A stretch of 64,000 nucleotides of DNA from Topomyia yanbarensis. Its lineage: Eukaryota; Arthropoda; Insecta; Diptera; Culicidae. Position numbers and translations under genes: made by a program. The stretch covers positions 30,015,906 to 30,079,905 of the forward strand of contig NC_080672.1 in NCBI RefSeq assembly GCF_030247195.1. The letters are read 5' to 3'. Every line of letters starts with the position of its first letter. Position 1 is the first letter of the stretch. The notes beneath the pieces are model-generated. The model did not search any database and had not been told where the DNA came from. It was given only the letters and a program-made list of their open reading frames with translations. Of this stretch, positions 16,862 through 29,184 are shown piece by piece.

Positions 16862-19800
16862 TATAGTATATTCGCTCACTTTTCAATTTGTTATTTATTT
16901 GAACAACAATTAGCCGTACGTCAATTATTTTAGTGTTACAAACGAGCTAGAGTTATTTGCCGCTACACTCTCCATTGGTTTTGATCCATTCAGCATCAAG
17001 CGCATTTTGGTAGATAATACTTTAGCATAGCTTCGTTTCGTTTGACTGAATCATACGCTTCATTGAAATCTAACCAAAAGATGGTGATAGTGCGGGCTTT
17101 AATCCGAAGATTTGTCACAGGGTGTTATTCAAGGTAAAATAAAATTTTGAGAATGTACAAATTTCTTGAAAGCGAATATTAATTAACTGTGGGGATAAAG
17201 GGTTTTTAAATAATTTAGATTTTTTGGGGTGTACTATATATTTCACATATGGGTTTGAACTCTACTCGACTAGGCTTATAACTTGTAGTTCACTTAAAAA
17301 GAATCACTGTAGAATTATTCATATAATCCAATATAATACTTGCTTGTATTTTGCCATGTATGCATCCTGACCCATTCTACCAACTGCGCGCAGCCGACAT
17401 CATAAAGTTGAACATAAATTTTCCACGAATATTGATAATTTTATTAACATTCCAATCTTGCCATTTGTGTTCATATGAGCTCCATTTTTGAATCGACGCA
17501 ACATTTCTCATTACAATTTCTGCCATCCATTGTTGACTTTTCAATTTGGATGCATCCAACTGCTACCCAGCAGGGTGCTTATGGATCAACCCAGAATCGA
17601 CCCACCGCTCGACCGTTGCATTGCACTACAGATTTCAATTTTTTCGCTATGCATCAGATATCATATTTTTCACTTTACACAATATTGGCACACATTCTGC
17701 CTATAGAACGGTCGCGCATCAAAAATTAAAAGAAATATCTGGCATAAAAACAATTATAATGATTGAAAGCTATAGATGCTGCAGAGTTTTGTCTGTCTGA
17801 TTCAGAAAAAAAATACTCGCTCACTTTCCGTAGTGATTAGCATGTTTCCAAAGCTAAACAAGTGTTTGGCTATAAAGTACTTGCGTCTCCATCGAGTGAA
17901 CCTCATTTCATTTAATGGAGGCGCGAGTAGTTTTTGTACAGTTTTCAAACAAAATAATGTCTGACTAACCACCAGTTTTTATATACCACTAAAAACCAGT
18001 TTTTTGTATTCAAATTTCTATAGAATTTTATTTGTATTTACTCGAACGCATTCATTTTCGGGATTTGCTTTGCTTGCGCGCTCGGCGCCGCCGAGCTGCT
18101 GTTCTGGCACGTCTGACAAATGATGAGTTTATCCTTTATACGCGATGATTATTGGGTGATGGGTAAAGCTGATAAGCAAGCAAAAAAAAAGAAAATAATC
18201 CGAAAATGGTGGAAATATATGCCAATCGGTTTTTCAGACCCGACTCAAAACTGTTCGTAGTCATATATTCAGCTCATTGTCGGCGTTGAAAGGGGAATTA
18301 TTGAATATTTCGAATTGTCTGCCGAAGCTTTGATTTAACGCGCTATAGTGCAAAGCTTTCATCGCCAGAATTAGCTCAACGCAAAAGATTGTGACCAAAC
18401 AATCAACGGATTGCCGCCCATCAATTGCAGCCAATCACAGGGTACGCATCTACATCAATCAAAGCGGCTGCCTGAACGTTTGAAGCGCTGTTAATGTAGT
18501 CGAGCGTTACCCAATTAAGCAACCCCCCGAAATGAACGGACGGAACGGAACGGAAAGGAACGAAAACAAAAATGCTACAATTAACTCCAACTGGTGGCCA
18601 ATTTATTTTTATTGTGCCGTACCCACCCAGCAAACGAATGGTAGTGGCATCTTTCACGCGCAACCCTAATTGAAGGTTTTTGCTCCAGCACACACAACCA
18701 CTGCAGCAGGTTCCAGCAGCAGTAGCAGCATCACGAGAAGATCACGCGTCGCAATGCATCCCTGATGGAGCAAATGGTGGAGGACTGTAGATCAAATTAT
18801 TCGCCTGTTACCCCACTGTTTCAACTCTTTCGCTATATATTTTGCTGCTTTGAAAAGGCCATTTTGCACTAATTCGTTACAGACGTTTCATGAGCAATTG
18901 CGAATCAAATTGTAGCAAGCAAGAAGAAATGTGCCGGGCTGCGTTAAGTTTAACTCCATTTGTATGTCCTTCGTACGGAACAGTTCAACGGGGGGCGCGG
19001 GGTGTAAGCTTGGAAAGTCTGCATTTTCATGGATAGTTTAAGCCGAGCGCGTGGGTCATGCTGTGGTGCGTCTGTCTGTAATGTTATGGCATAATAAAAA
19101 GTTTATGAGGCTTGAAATGGTGGCAAAAATAGAAGCAGAAGCGGTCCCGGTGGTGGTTTGCTTCGGTGGATCGCCACTTCTCCTCCATCTCATCCTCCCC
19201 CATAATCAACGGATTTGGTCGGAATAGCGTAGCAACTCAGAGTTTCATAGTCAGCAGATTTATGTCGCGATGAAACGGAATTTTGCGTTCGCGAGAGAGA
19301 AGGAACTGCGTTCTGGCCGGCTACGACGGTTAGATGTAAATTATAACTTGGATGAGAGATTTTGTCTTGGCCACTCTGTGCCGGGGCGGTGCTGAAAAGT
19401 TGTGCAGTTTAAATCCTAATCGAGGCATAAACTGTTTGCGGCATAAGCAGTTTGCATGAATGTTTAAAGATTCAAGTAATAGTACTCGAGCTCATTTAAA
19501 TAATTACATAAGTTGAAAAGATGAGTGAAGAAATAACGAATGGTTTGTGTTTATAGTAAAAGAAAGATCTTTTCGTGATTTACAAAAAAAAAATACAAAT
19601 TTACATTGAATATAAAAATCGTGCGAAATTACGATAAATGATATAATAAATCATTACACAACTCCAGCTCACATGTACGCCGTTAATGATTCGTAATTCG
19701 TATAGTCACTTAATGAAAATTATTTTGCTGATTGCCGGTATGTCATAGAGTAGTATTAGTAAAAAACTATCCTTCTCTGGATTTATGGGACCATTTCTGT

Positions 19801-22026
19801 TGCCTGAAACTGAAAGGTAATAACTTTCTCCCTTGCCATCTTTGTCCACCCTCCTTCCCCTGACTCTTATAGCCAGAAGTATCACAGTCCTCTCCCCCAC
19901 CAAATATCTTCCCGAAGCATTTAGCTCTTCCTGTCTCTTCTACTTCTAATTATTATATTATATAATCTCATTGAAAATGCCCAACTCTTCTACCACAAAA
20001 AATAACTTTAATAAATCGAATTTTTACAAAATTAAATCACGCCCTCTAGTTATTCCTAGTTTTAAGATAGTTATAAAAATTGTCCCCCTTAGTCAAAAAT
20101 TATTTGCTTCAATAATCTCACTGCTAAAAATGTCAAACCATATTGACATAAAAACTAAATGACCCCCCCCCCCCTTAATCTGACGAAAATTATATTACCT
20201 CTTGTGTATATGTATAAGATAGTTACAAAATCTCCTTAGTTTCATTTAAAAAAAACAATATGTAATCCCTTAGTTTGAAGTAATTTAAAATGTAAAACAA
20301 AACAAAATTGACACCTGTAAGTTAACACAAACCTGCCTATCAAATAAACGAATTGAATAAACAAATCCATTTCTGTTAACAACTCTGCGATTTCAATACC
20401 CCCAAATCTTAACAAGATTGAGTATCCAAAATCTAACTAAACTTTTATATAAAAAATACACTTTCAAGGTTACATTGTCTGATTGTAGTGAAACCGGAAC
20501 CAATGAATATATTCTTAGATCCAACACAGTGATAATAATGGAAGCGAGTCGTTGACATTACATTAAGTAAGCATCATTTCAACATTCCCCATTTTACACT
20601 AAGTATCAGAGAAGATGATCGTAATCGACATTCATGGTCGACAGATCGATTGGAACGATCAAAAACAATTTTCTCACAAGCGGTCTGAGTAGGATTATTC
20701 ACCGGAACGGGGTATCCGTCAATCTGTAATCGATGGGGATTGCCGTGTTTCGCCACGGGATAGTTTGTAATAAGTCAAGTATTCAATATTTTATTCATAT
20801 TGGTGGACATGAGGAATTTTTCGGAAGCATTTACATGAGAAAATTGCTCTTTCTGTACTTCACACCTCTTTTCGGGTTGACTACACTGTTAATGCAAAAT
20901 TATATGTATAATAAATAATCAAATCTTTAAAACAGGGGTTATAACTCGAAAAAATATTTAAATGAATTAGGAGCACGCGTATTTCTCATCAAGTCGCTAT
21001 TCGAAAAGCAATTGAGTTCTTCAAAATAATATTATCACGCATGAGTTGTCAATATGACCAGACAACAATGTGCACTAGTCTGATTTCCACATCTCCCGTA
21101 AGCCAAAGCTATCAACAAATAAAGCAGCAGCACGTTGTTGTGAGATAAGGCATTGTTTTTTGAACTTATAACTCTGGTGATCGTTTGTACGTTTATTTCT
21201 CGAAGATGAAGCTCTGCAGCAAAGTGGGGAAACACTTGGGTACAATACAGTGGCTATCGATTTTGAATACTGACATTCTTGTCCTTCTATACAAGGGGTG
21301 GAGCATCTATTGAATGTGAAAATGAAGTTTAAGCTTTCGGCTATCATTTATATACAGTTTCATCATAAACGAAATTCGGTACTGCTAACGTTCGACAGTT
21401 TAGTCAGTATTGTGCTACTACACTTTCGATCACCTCGTGCATCTAATCAGTTAATTGCAAGCAGTATGTCGCAAGATAGAGAGGTCGAGTCTGTTACCAT
21501 TGTAACATGTTGAAACTACTTCTTCGATTTTTCTAACGGTGTTCGTGTCCATAATTCTTTTTATCTAAGATTACAATCTCAAATTTGATGCGTTTTCATT
21601 TCTCAGATCACGTGACGTGCATGTAAAGGGCACTCGTTCTGTTATTAGGCGGAAAACTACTGAATACATAACCGGGAATCCGCCATGAAAAATCCTTTTA
21701 TTTTAATTAAGGGAAGGTTTTCATTCAAATGACCAAAACGGAAGTAAAATTTGGAATTTGTTTAGGCCAACGAGAAAACAGTTTTAGGATTCAAAAAGCT
21801 TATGTTTTCTTCTCCATTTATCTTTTAATTCAAGACAAAAACAATAAAATGACGCCCGTGGTGGCGTTCGGTCTAAGGTTAGGAGCGCGTGCAATTCCAA
21901 AACTGCGTACAGCCGGCTGCCTCAGCATCGATCTGAAACACAAAAATAATAATAAGGCTCTAAAGTGAATTAATTTTATAGAAGGAATGATTTAAGAATG
22001 AGTAAAACACTTCAAATTCTACGCAC
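16862..22026. other. no recognised gene; mixed AT-rich and unique sequence
   Basis: Open frames are below 100 codons and show no family signature. Positions 18020-19450 are less AT-rich and look single-copy, with CAGCAG-type words near 18700. A run of 12-13 C lies at about 20162-20174. I found no tRNA, rRNA or transposon ends. An unrecognised non-coding RNA or enhancer could be present, but nothing shows it. Confidence 0.4.
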
Positions 22027-23181
22027 ACGGAAAAAAATTGTTCCCAGAATTGTGAATAAAGTGCCATGAACTTCAGTAACGCCCGCATAATGATTTTCTG
22101 TACGTGAATTAGTACAACTTCATCAACATTATTCATAAAAGCAAAGGTTGACTCATAATGTTATTTATAGATTTAGGAACATTTATTCACAAAAACAAAA
22201 CATTCTGGATATTGTTTCGTGAACTGTTTCACGAAACTCAGAATTTCATTCACGAATCCGTTCAATCCATTGAATCCACGATTCCTAATATATTAGTCAC
22301 GATCTAATATCCGTGCTCGTGAAATCGTTCACAAAATCATAAAATATTATTTATGTCTTCGTGAACTGCCTCATGATTCCAGGTACGATACTAAGGACCG
22401 ACCATTGGTGCTCGTGAATTAGTTCACAAAATAGGGAAATATTATACATGTTTTCTAAAATATCTTCATGATTCCTAGTACATGATTTACGAACCATTTT
22501 ACGTGCTGGTGATATTTAGAAGATATCCCTAATCATTTTCAAATTTATACAACATGCCAATGAAATTTTCACGTGGACTATTTCACAAAATTTGGAGTAT
22601 TATTCGTGGAGTTATTTTTGTAACATCCACTTTTTCATGAAATGTCGAGCTGCTAGCGACCTGTTATAGGTTTGAGGAGTTGATAAAAGAAAACTGTTAG
22701 GACTCGAACATCGGTATTCATTTGATAAGGTCCAGTGTGATGTCTGGCCAGAAAACGAAAGCAGCGCTGAGTAAAACAAATCGTGTTTGTGATACAGTTC
22801 ACAGAGCAAGATACCGCGTATCACTCACACTTTTATGATCCAGCTCATATTGTCACTTTACTCCGAATAAAAAACGATCATAATCAAAAATAACAAAAAA
22901 ATTGATTTTTTCTTCGTGATTCGAATTCATCTCGTCAGTAGCTAGCACTTAAATATTACGATAACTTGAATAGAAATTATGAACATCATGACAAAGTTCC
23001 TGAAATCATAAATCTAAATTATATTACTTGTGATTAAAATATGAAGATCCTGAAATCATGGATATGAATCACTATACTCATGGCCAACATATCACGATAA
23101 CGTGAATATAAATTACGAAAATCGCGACTAAGATCCTGAAATCATGAATATAAATCCCGCTAGTCTGACAGAAAAATGTGA

Positions 23182-25285
23182 TAGGCCCACGCGCACGGAG
23201 GGGGGGGGGGGCTTGGGGTGTTCAACCCCCCACCTTAAGTGCTTTGAATTACTTTTAAAAATTTATTTGCCTGATCAGGAATAAAATATACCGCAAACCG
23301 TTTGGACACATAAACTGTCATTCGAGTTCAGTCACTCTAGAAACAAGTCAATGAAGAAACCAAGGACGAAAACTTGCGAGGATGGCTGCAAAGGGATGTA
23401 TGTCAAGTTGGACGGCTACTCTGAAGGATCGGTTAACGTTTCGACAAGCTTCGATATTAGCAAAAGTAGTGAGTACACTGCAAATGTCAGTCAGCGGGCT
23501 AGCAACGGCAGTCAATGAGGAAAAACACGAAGTTGGAGAAAATCGGGATATCGTTGTCTAGAGAAATTTTACCGCCGATGATTATTCCGTTAGAGGGGCA
23601 GCGAAATGGATCGCTAAAATGGGCATCGGTATAGGGTGAAATACTGCCGCCAAGAAGTTCTCAGCACCAGCTAGCAGATAAATAGGAACGACTAGCATCA
23701 AGAAGGATAAGAAACCCGGCGAAGGTGGTTGTAAACAGATGTAAATCCTTATGGTCGGCACCCCCGGATCGGTTCATGTCTCAACAGGGTACAATATTTG
23801 CAGCAGACCTGAGCAGGTGAGATATATCGCGAAGTTTTGACAGTAAGTAAGGAAAAGTAGCTATGGATAAAAACATGACGATTAATACAAAACAAAATAA
23901 GCAAGAACACAATCCTTACTAAAGCAGTACTTAACGGTTGCCCCGGATGGATGAGGATTACGAGATACAAGGGGTTTAAGTTTAGTCGGTTGGCTTAACA
24001 ACTACTACAAACCAATCCGAATCCACCACGAGCCAGCAGGCAACGCACAGTGGTCGGAAATGCTAAAAACGTCACTAGAGGCCAAACCATTGATTATATT
24101 CATAGGGTATCTTTGGAGGAATTGTTCGTAAGAATATTCCCCACAATCTGATAAAAATTAAATTGAGGCATGGATTACTATGATTGAACTAGAAAAAATA
24201 ACTTTTATTCTGACGAAGTAGAATGATAGTGTCTTCGACAAAGTTTTAGAAATGCTCATAATAAAGAATTTTGTTGAACAACTTGAGCTTGTAGGACTTA
24301 ATGTTATCGATTTATAAAGCGTTTTCTAAGGCAAACTCCTTAAATTTAGCTTTTTAATATAGTTTTTTTTCGCTGTGACTTTTCGTGAAAACGATGTTCC
24401 AGACAAATGTTGAGGTATTAAAACCACATAATATTGTTGAAGATTACATGTAAAAATTAAATTATTGTTGAAGACTGCATGTAAAAATATTGTTCTGCAC
24501 ATAAAAATTGTACCTGAAATCGGCGGCGCGGCGCACACCTGTTGTAAAAATACTCATTCGTTTTAGAGTTATTGAAGAATTTTAAAAAAATTTACACCAA
24601 GTTCAACTGCGTATAAGAGAGAAAGGAGCAAACCAAAATGTACGATCAGGCACTATTTTCAATGTCCGGACTACGCATAATAAAGGTAAGAAGGTTTTAA
24701 GCTCATTTTGTAATGTTTTTTTACTTGGGTATTTTTACTTACAGTCTTCAACAATATTATGTGGTTTTAATGCCTCCACATTTGTTTGGAGCATGGATTG
24801 CATGAAAAGTCACAGTAAAAATAGTTATTTGAAAAAAAAAAAAACTAAATTTGAGGGTGTTGCCATAGAAAACGCTTTACAAATCGACAACATTAAATCC
24901 TACAAGTTCAATTAGTTCAACAAAATTCTTTATTACGAGCATTTCTAAAACTTTGTCGAAGACACAAACTTTCTACCTCGTCAGCATAAAAAGTTATTTT
25001 TTTAATTTGATCGTAGTAAGCCATGCCTAATTTTTATTTTTAAAACGGTTGTGGGGAATATTCTTACGAACAATTCGTTCAAAGATACCCTGTGAATAAA
25101 TTCGATGGTTTGGCCTCTAGTGAATTAAGTTTTGGGGTTTCCGGCCACTATGCAGCGGTGACTCCTTCTCGATAACAAACATTTACCCAAAAAAATCTTC
25201 AAAGTTTGAGGGTTTCTATATGTTTCTTTTAAAATAAACGTTAAAATATCAAAATCTCCCCTTGAGAATTTTCTGCGCACGGGCC
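23182..25285. mobile_element. nested 2.1-kb element flanked by TGTGA
   Basis: The termini TAGGCCCACGCGCA (23182-23195) and TGCGCACGGGCC (25274-25285) are inverted with a few mismatches. TGTGA occurs directly outside both ends (23177-23181 and 25286-25290), which looks like a 5-bp target duplication. A run of about 12 G follows the left end (23200-23211). No open frame encodes a recognisable protein, so I treat it as a non-autonomous element of unknown class. Confidence 0.6.
24073..25122. repeat. palindrome with arms of about 390 bp
   Basis: Positions 24073 to about 24455 recur as reverse complement at about 24731-25122, from CACTAGAGGCCAAACCAT to its inverse ending AGTG. Internal blocks such as 'aactttgtcgaagacac' match across the arms with about 10-15% divergence. 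The centre is about 275 bp. It may be a foldback element in its own right inside the 2.1-kb element. Confidence 0.75.
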
Positions 25286-25697
25286 TGTGATTGTATATTC
25301 ATGAGATGGAACGGTAACGTGATGAGAAAACTCAAAAATTACGAATAAGCTCCTGGAAATCCACACGCACCAAATCTGCAATCATGAACATCGTTTAACT
25401 GTATGCGGTATATTGCCAAATCAGGAACAAGAATCATAACAAAAACTAAACATGTCCAGAGAACAACAACAGAAACCTAACCAAACATTCCAATGTAATG
25501 CCATGTAAATATTCGGCGCGCACTAGTTTTTGAAAACACAGTTTCATGAATACCAGGTTTAATATTCATAATTTCAGCAACTTTGCCAGTTTTCGTAATT
25601 GGTCTGCTTCACGGAATCGTGACTTTTGTTCATGAATTAATGAACGAACTTTTTTCCGTATAATGGTGCGATCTCAAACTTTGAGATCGATTTTTTA

Positions 25698-25939
25698 CAG
25701 GAGCGGATCCAGAAAAAAATTTCTGATGGGGTTCTAAATTTCGATTTTGAAATGTTCATTATACAATACGTAATATAATTTGATATGTAATAATTAAAAT
25801 CAGTTTTGGTGGTCGTATCTGGTTTGGAATGATTTTGAGTTTGGAACAAATTTTAAATAGAAACTATTTTAAAATTTCTCAAGAAGTTGGAAATTTTCGG
25901 TGGGGGTCCGGACCTCCAGGACCTCTGGATCCACCACTG
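25698..25939. mobile_element. hAT-type MITE
   Basis: This 242-bp element starts CAGGAGCGGATCCAG and ends with the inverse of CAGTGGTGGATCCAG. ATTTTTTA (25690-25697) and ATTTTTTG (25940-25947) flank it, an 8-bp duplication with one mismatch. The CAG...GGATCCAG termini plus an 8-bp duplication fit the hAT superfamily. It has no coding capacity. Confidence 0.7.
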
Positions 25940-25947
25940 ATTTTTTG

Positions 25948-26419
25948 GCCACTTTAAGGGTTCACTAAAAATAGTGAACACAAAGAATTTGTAGAGTCTA
26001 TAGGTCATTCCTCAAAAGAAAAAGTTTTGCTTTTGAGAGGTCAAAAGATGAAGTCTCTAAATTGAAACGTTTTCAAATGATAAACGCGCTTAAAGTTTTG
26101 AGAACACTTACTATGAATTATTCGTCTTAGAATGTCAATATTTTGTATCAATGTTTTGATATTTTGGGCGAATTTAGGGTCCGTTTTTTCGAAATTCAGA
26201 ATGCATCAAAAAGAACAGAACAGATGAAATCCTAAAGCAACACAAAATTAGAAAAATATTGTACTGTAGCAGGCTTTTTGTCTGGATGTGTTAAGGAAAA
26301 CTTACGGTGCAAGCTTGTGACCGCATGCCAAGGTCAAAACTAAGCATTGTGAATACTATCAACCACGTCTGGGTTCGCAAGCAATTGTTTGTTACTTTGT
26401 CAATTTTTTGCGTTGGATA
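25948..26419. other. no recognised feature
   Basis: AT-rich sequence with no open frame of interest and no visible repeat ends. Confidence 0.4.
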
Positions 26420-26690
26420 TATGAAAAAGATCTTTCTTTTTTAACTGGACACTGCAAATTCAATTATCAGATGGCCATAGCTCAGCGTACAGAGTCATTT
26501 TCATGTGATCTTTGTGAACCTCCTACTGTTTTGATATGCAACTGCCGAGCAGTAACTCGATTAAAGTTTCGAGTTTTTGATTGTCTTTACAACTTAGTGT
26601 CGTACGATAATTTCAAATCTAGTATGGTAAAGAAATTAAGGTTTTCTTACATACTCTTCGATTAACTGGAAAATTTGAATTACCTGCTGA
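26420..26690 (+). pseudogene. LINE ORF2 C-terminal fragment
   Basis: The frame reads LTGHCKFNYQMAIAQRTESF, then SCDLCEPPTVLICNC. This is the zinc-binding tail that follows RNase H in ORF2 of mosquito LINEs. The paralogue at 42705 (LTAHSKFNYHMATIQRAENY, SCDHCESDYGTSYHLICNC) shows that several residues are deleted here. It is a dead 5'-truncated copy. Confidence 0.75.
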
Positions 26691-29184
26691 TTGCTTTTTT
26701 GCTATTTTTTCGGGCCTTTTCAATTCTTTTTATTTCGCTGTTTCTCCTTCTTTCGTTTCGATCGGGAAAATTAGGATAACATACGGTAGGGCACAAATGC
26801 CGAACTACACGCGGGTAACATATGATTTGAACCAGTTTATTCTGAATTCTGATCCATGAGTGGTTTTTCGAATTCCCGTGATCTATTGCTTGCTGCCGGA
26901 GTGAGATAGATTCGAACACTAAATCTATTACATCCACATGAAAGAGGTCCACCGATATTACTACCAGAATTCACTATTCACACCTAATACACGAACTGTT
27001 TCAGGGTAAGGGTAACCTTAAATTGTTTCGGAAGCTGCACACGTGTCAATTATGTTGCCAATTATTGGCGAACATCGTCCTCGAACGTTTGCAATATTTG
27101 TGTTATGTGATATGGTATATTTCCCCACCATTGACCACTACCAGAGCGGACTGACAGGACGACAGCTAAATATTTTATAACCGTTAGTCAACCCGATAAT
27201 TGGATCCGGATCAATATCCTCGGATGAATGTATGCAAAAACTCTGGCAGTCAACCGGCCGGAACGGAAAACCATAATGCATAATTCAAAGTTCGCATTAC
27301 ATGCGCGTTAAAATGAGTTTTCCTCGCGGTACCCGGCTGCCCGACTAGCCCAGTGCCGGTGCCGCCGGTGGTGTATTCATCAACCTAAATACACTCCGCT
27401 GCAGCAATTTATACTCCCACTCGGCAAACCGCAGTTTTCCACGGTAAAATTTATTAGTTTCAAAATATATATAGACGTCGAAAACGAACAGCAGTGCCGG
27501 GCGTGCGACCGTGCCATGGTCGAGCTGGGCCGCGCGCAGAGATGGCGGAAGAAAGTGATTTTATCGCATTAATATCGCATTAAAAGTAATGACACAATAA
27601 ATCAATTTCATAATTATTTTAATAATGGCGGCATTAATGATTCTATCAGAGCCAGGACTAGCCGGTAGCAGTGCATAAATAGATGTTTTGTTGATGGCGT
27701 GCGGTTGAAAATCTATCTCTCTCTCTGCCCAGATCATGAATCCGCCGTCGCACGGTGGTCGGAGAGATAGGGAAAATTTTATTTTTATGAGCAATTTAAA
27801 CGCGAAATATGAAGTGACAGACAAGCGTTTTAATTTTTCATCGTATGCTTAATTTGAGCGCTCATGCATCCGAGGACAGGCGAAAGCTGGTGGGGCGGGC
27901 AGAAAATCCTTACTTTTGCTGACTACAGCGGATCACATTTTCCATCCCACTTGGGTTGCGATAAATGAGGTCACAGGATGTGTGAGTGTGCCATGCCGGA
28001 GTCCTTTTTATGCCATTTACGTTCATTTGCGCGCTGCAATTAGATTTGCATCCGTAATGTGTGGTTGAGCTTAGTGATGTTTTGCGTAACCATAATTTGT
28101 GCCGTCTGTGGAGTTGTTCTTGCTCTCGTGGGAAATGGACTGGCGACGGCATTTTGAGTTGTAAATGCAAAAATTTTACTGCGCAAAATAATTGATTCAA
28201 TTTGGATGCTGACAGTGCTGTGCGTAAATATGTAGCTGAAACTATAGTTTTTGTGTACTGCAGGATTGATGATGATATTCTCGTTGGTTCGAACGAATGA
28301 GACTAATTAAATTGGAAAATAAGAGACTAACATGCAATTTTCAAATATCACGTTTGCAGTTTGTGTATGCTTCTCATGCAGTTGTTATATTAAATAATTT
28401 GTTTTTCACTTCATTATAACCTGTAAAATTGTAACGTAAGCGGTGAAAAGGATACTTTTTTAAACGGTTATTGCCACAAAGTTATTTAAGTTGTTTGTTC
28501 TTTAATACTGTTCACAAATTTCGATTTCTGCTGCTACGGTATAGAAAAAGTGATATAATGTTTAATTTGCACTAACTCATTGAGTCAATGTTTGGCAAGA
28601 TAACTCACTCAGGGATGTTAAGTGTAAAACGAACAAACCATATTTTAACCAAAAACATATCTCGTATCATCTTTGAAATTGGAATCTAAACAGCTCTGAA
28701 ATGCTCCATCGACAACATGATTGTAGGGCTGGCGGAACAATTTTTCTCGAGAGGATAGTAAGATTCGGTGTGATTTCTACCCGTACTGATGAAAGTTCCG
28801 ACATGATGTTTGTAAGTGAAAATGAAGATTCTCTGATAATAGCTAGGGCGCCATTTGTGAACATCCTTTGTTAAACGGACGGTATGACCGACGGCTCAGC
28901 GTAAATGTGTTTGTTGATTATTGATACTACCAATGTTCCACAGCTACTCAATGCTTTTAAATTTCGTTGCATTAATTTTCCGTTCCCTCCGGGTTTATCG
29001 CACCCATCTTTTCGTGGGTACTGATGACCGCATGATAGTGTTAAATAATGAGAAGGTATCTCCGACAACCGACATCCTTCAAGGCTTAATGGAGGTCAAT
29101 TTGAATATTTCTCGGATGGCAAAAGTAATGCCGATAAGCCTCTTTTTCAATACAAATTGTATCTATCTAATGCAATCGGCCCTT
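26691..29184. other. no recognised gene; apparently single-copy non-coding sequence
   Basis: No open frame here shows a family signature and no transposon ends are visible, which is unusual for this window. Composition varies, with a GC-rich core near 27300-27540 (annotated separately). This is the longest stretch that looks free of mobile DNA. Confidence 0.45.
27290..27860. promoter_or_regulatory. candidate regulatory island
   Basis: A GC-rich block (27300-27540) abuts 27555-27660, where TAAT/ATTA words are dense: 'atcgcattaatatcgcatta', 'aattattttaataatggc', 'gcattaatgatt'. Clusters of homeodomain core sites next to unique sequence are common in developmental enhancers. This is a composition-based guess, with no supporting gene in view. 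Confidence 0.25.

Larger units (their letters stand above)
22027..25659. mobile_element. TIR element with GTGAA...TTCAC-rich repeats, interrupted by a nested insertion
   Basis: The ends are ACGGAAAAAAATTGTTC (22027) and GAACGAACTTTTTTCCGT (ending 25659), an inverted pair with a few mismatches. Without the nested insertion at 23182-25285 the element is about 1.5 kb. Its left part aligns with 56563-57060 directly and with 58000-58670 inverted. Its right part aligns with 60110-60495. Inside, units of about 95 bp recur, each built around palindromes of the form CGTGAA(4-5 nt)TTCAC plus 'catgattcctagtac'. No transposase is encoded. I could not identify a target duplication. Confidence 0.7.

Noticed and set aside
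22198..22620. Heat-shock elements (nGAAnnTTCn)
   Set aside because: The GAA and TTC words are separated mostly by four or more bases, not two, and they are internal repeats of a transposon family.
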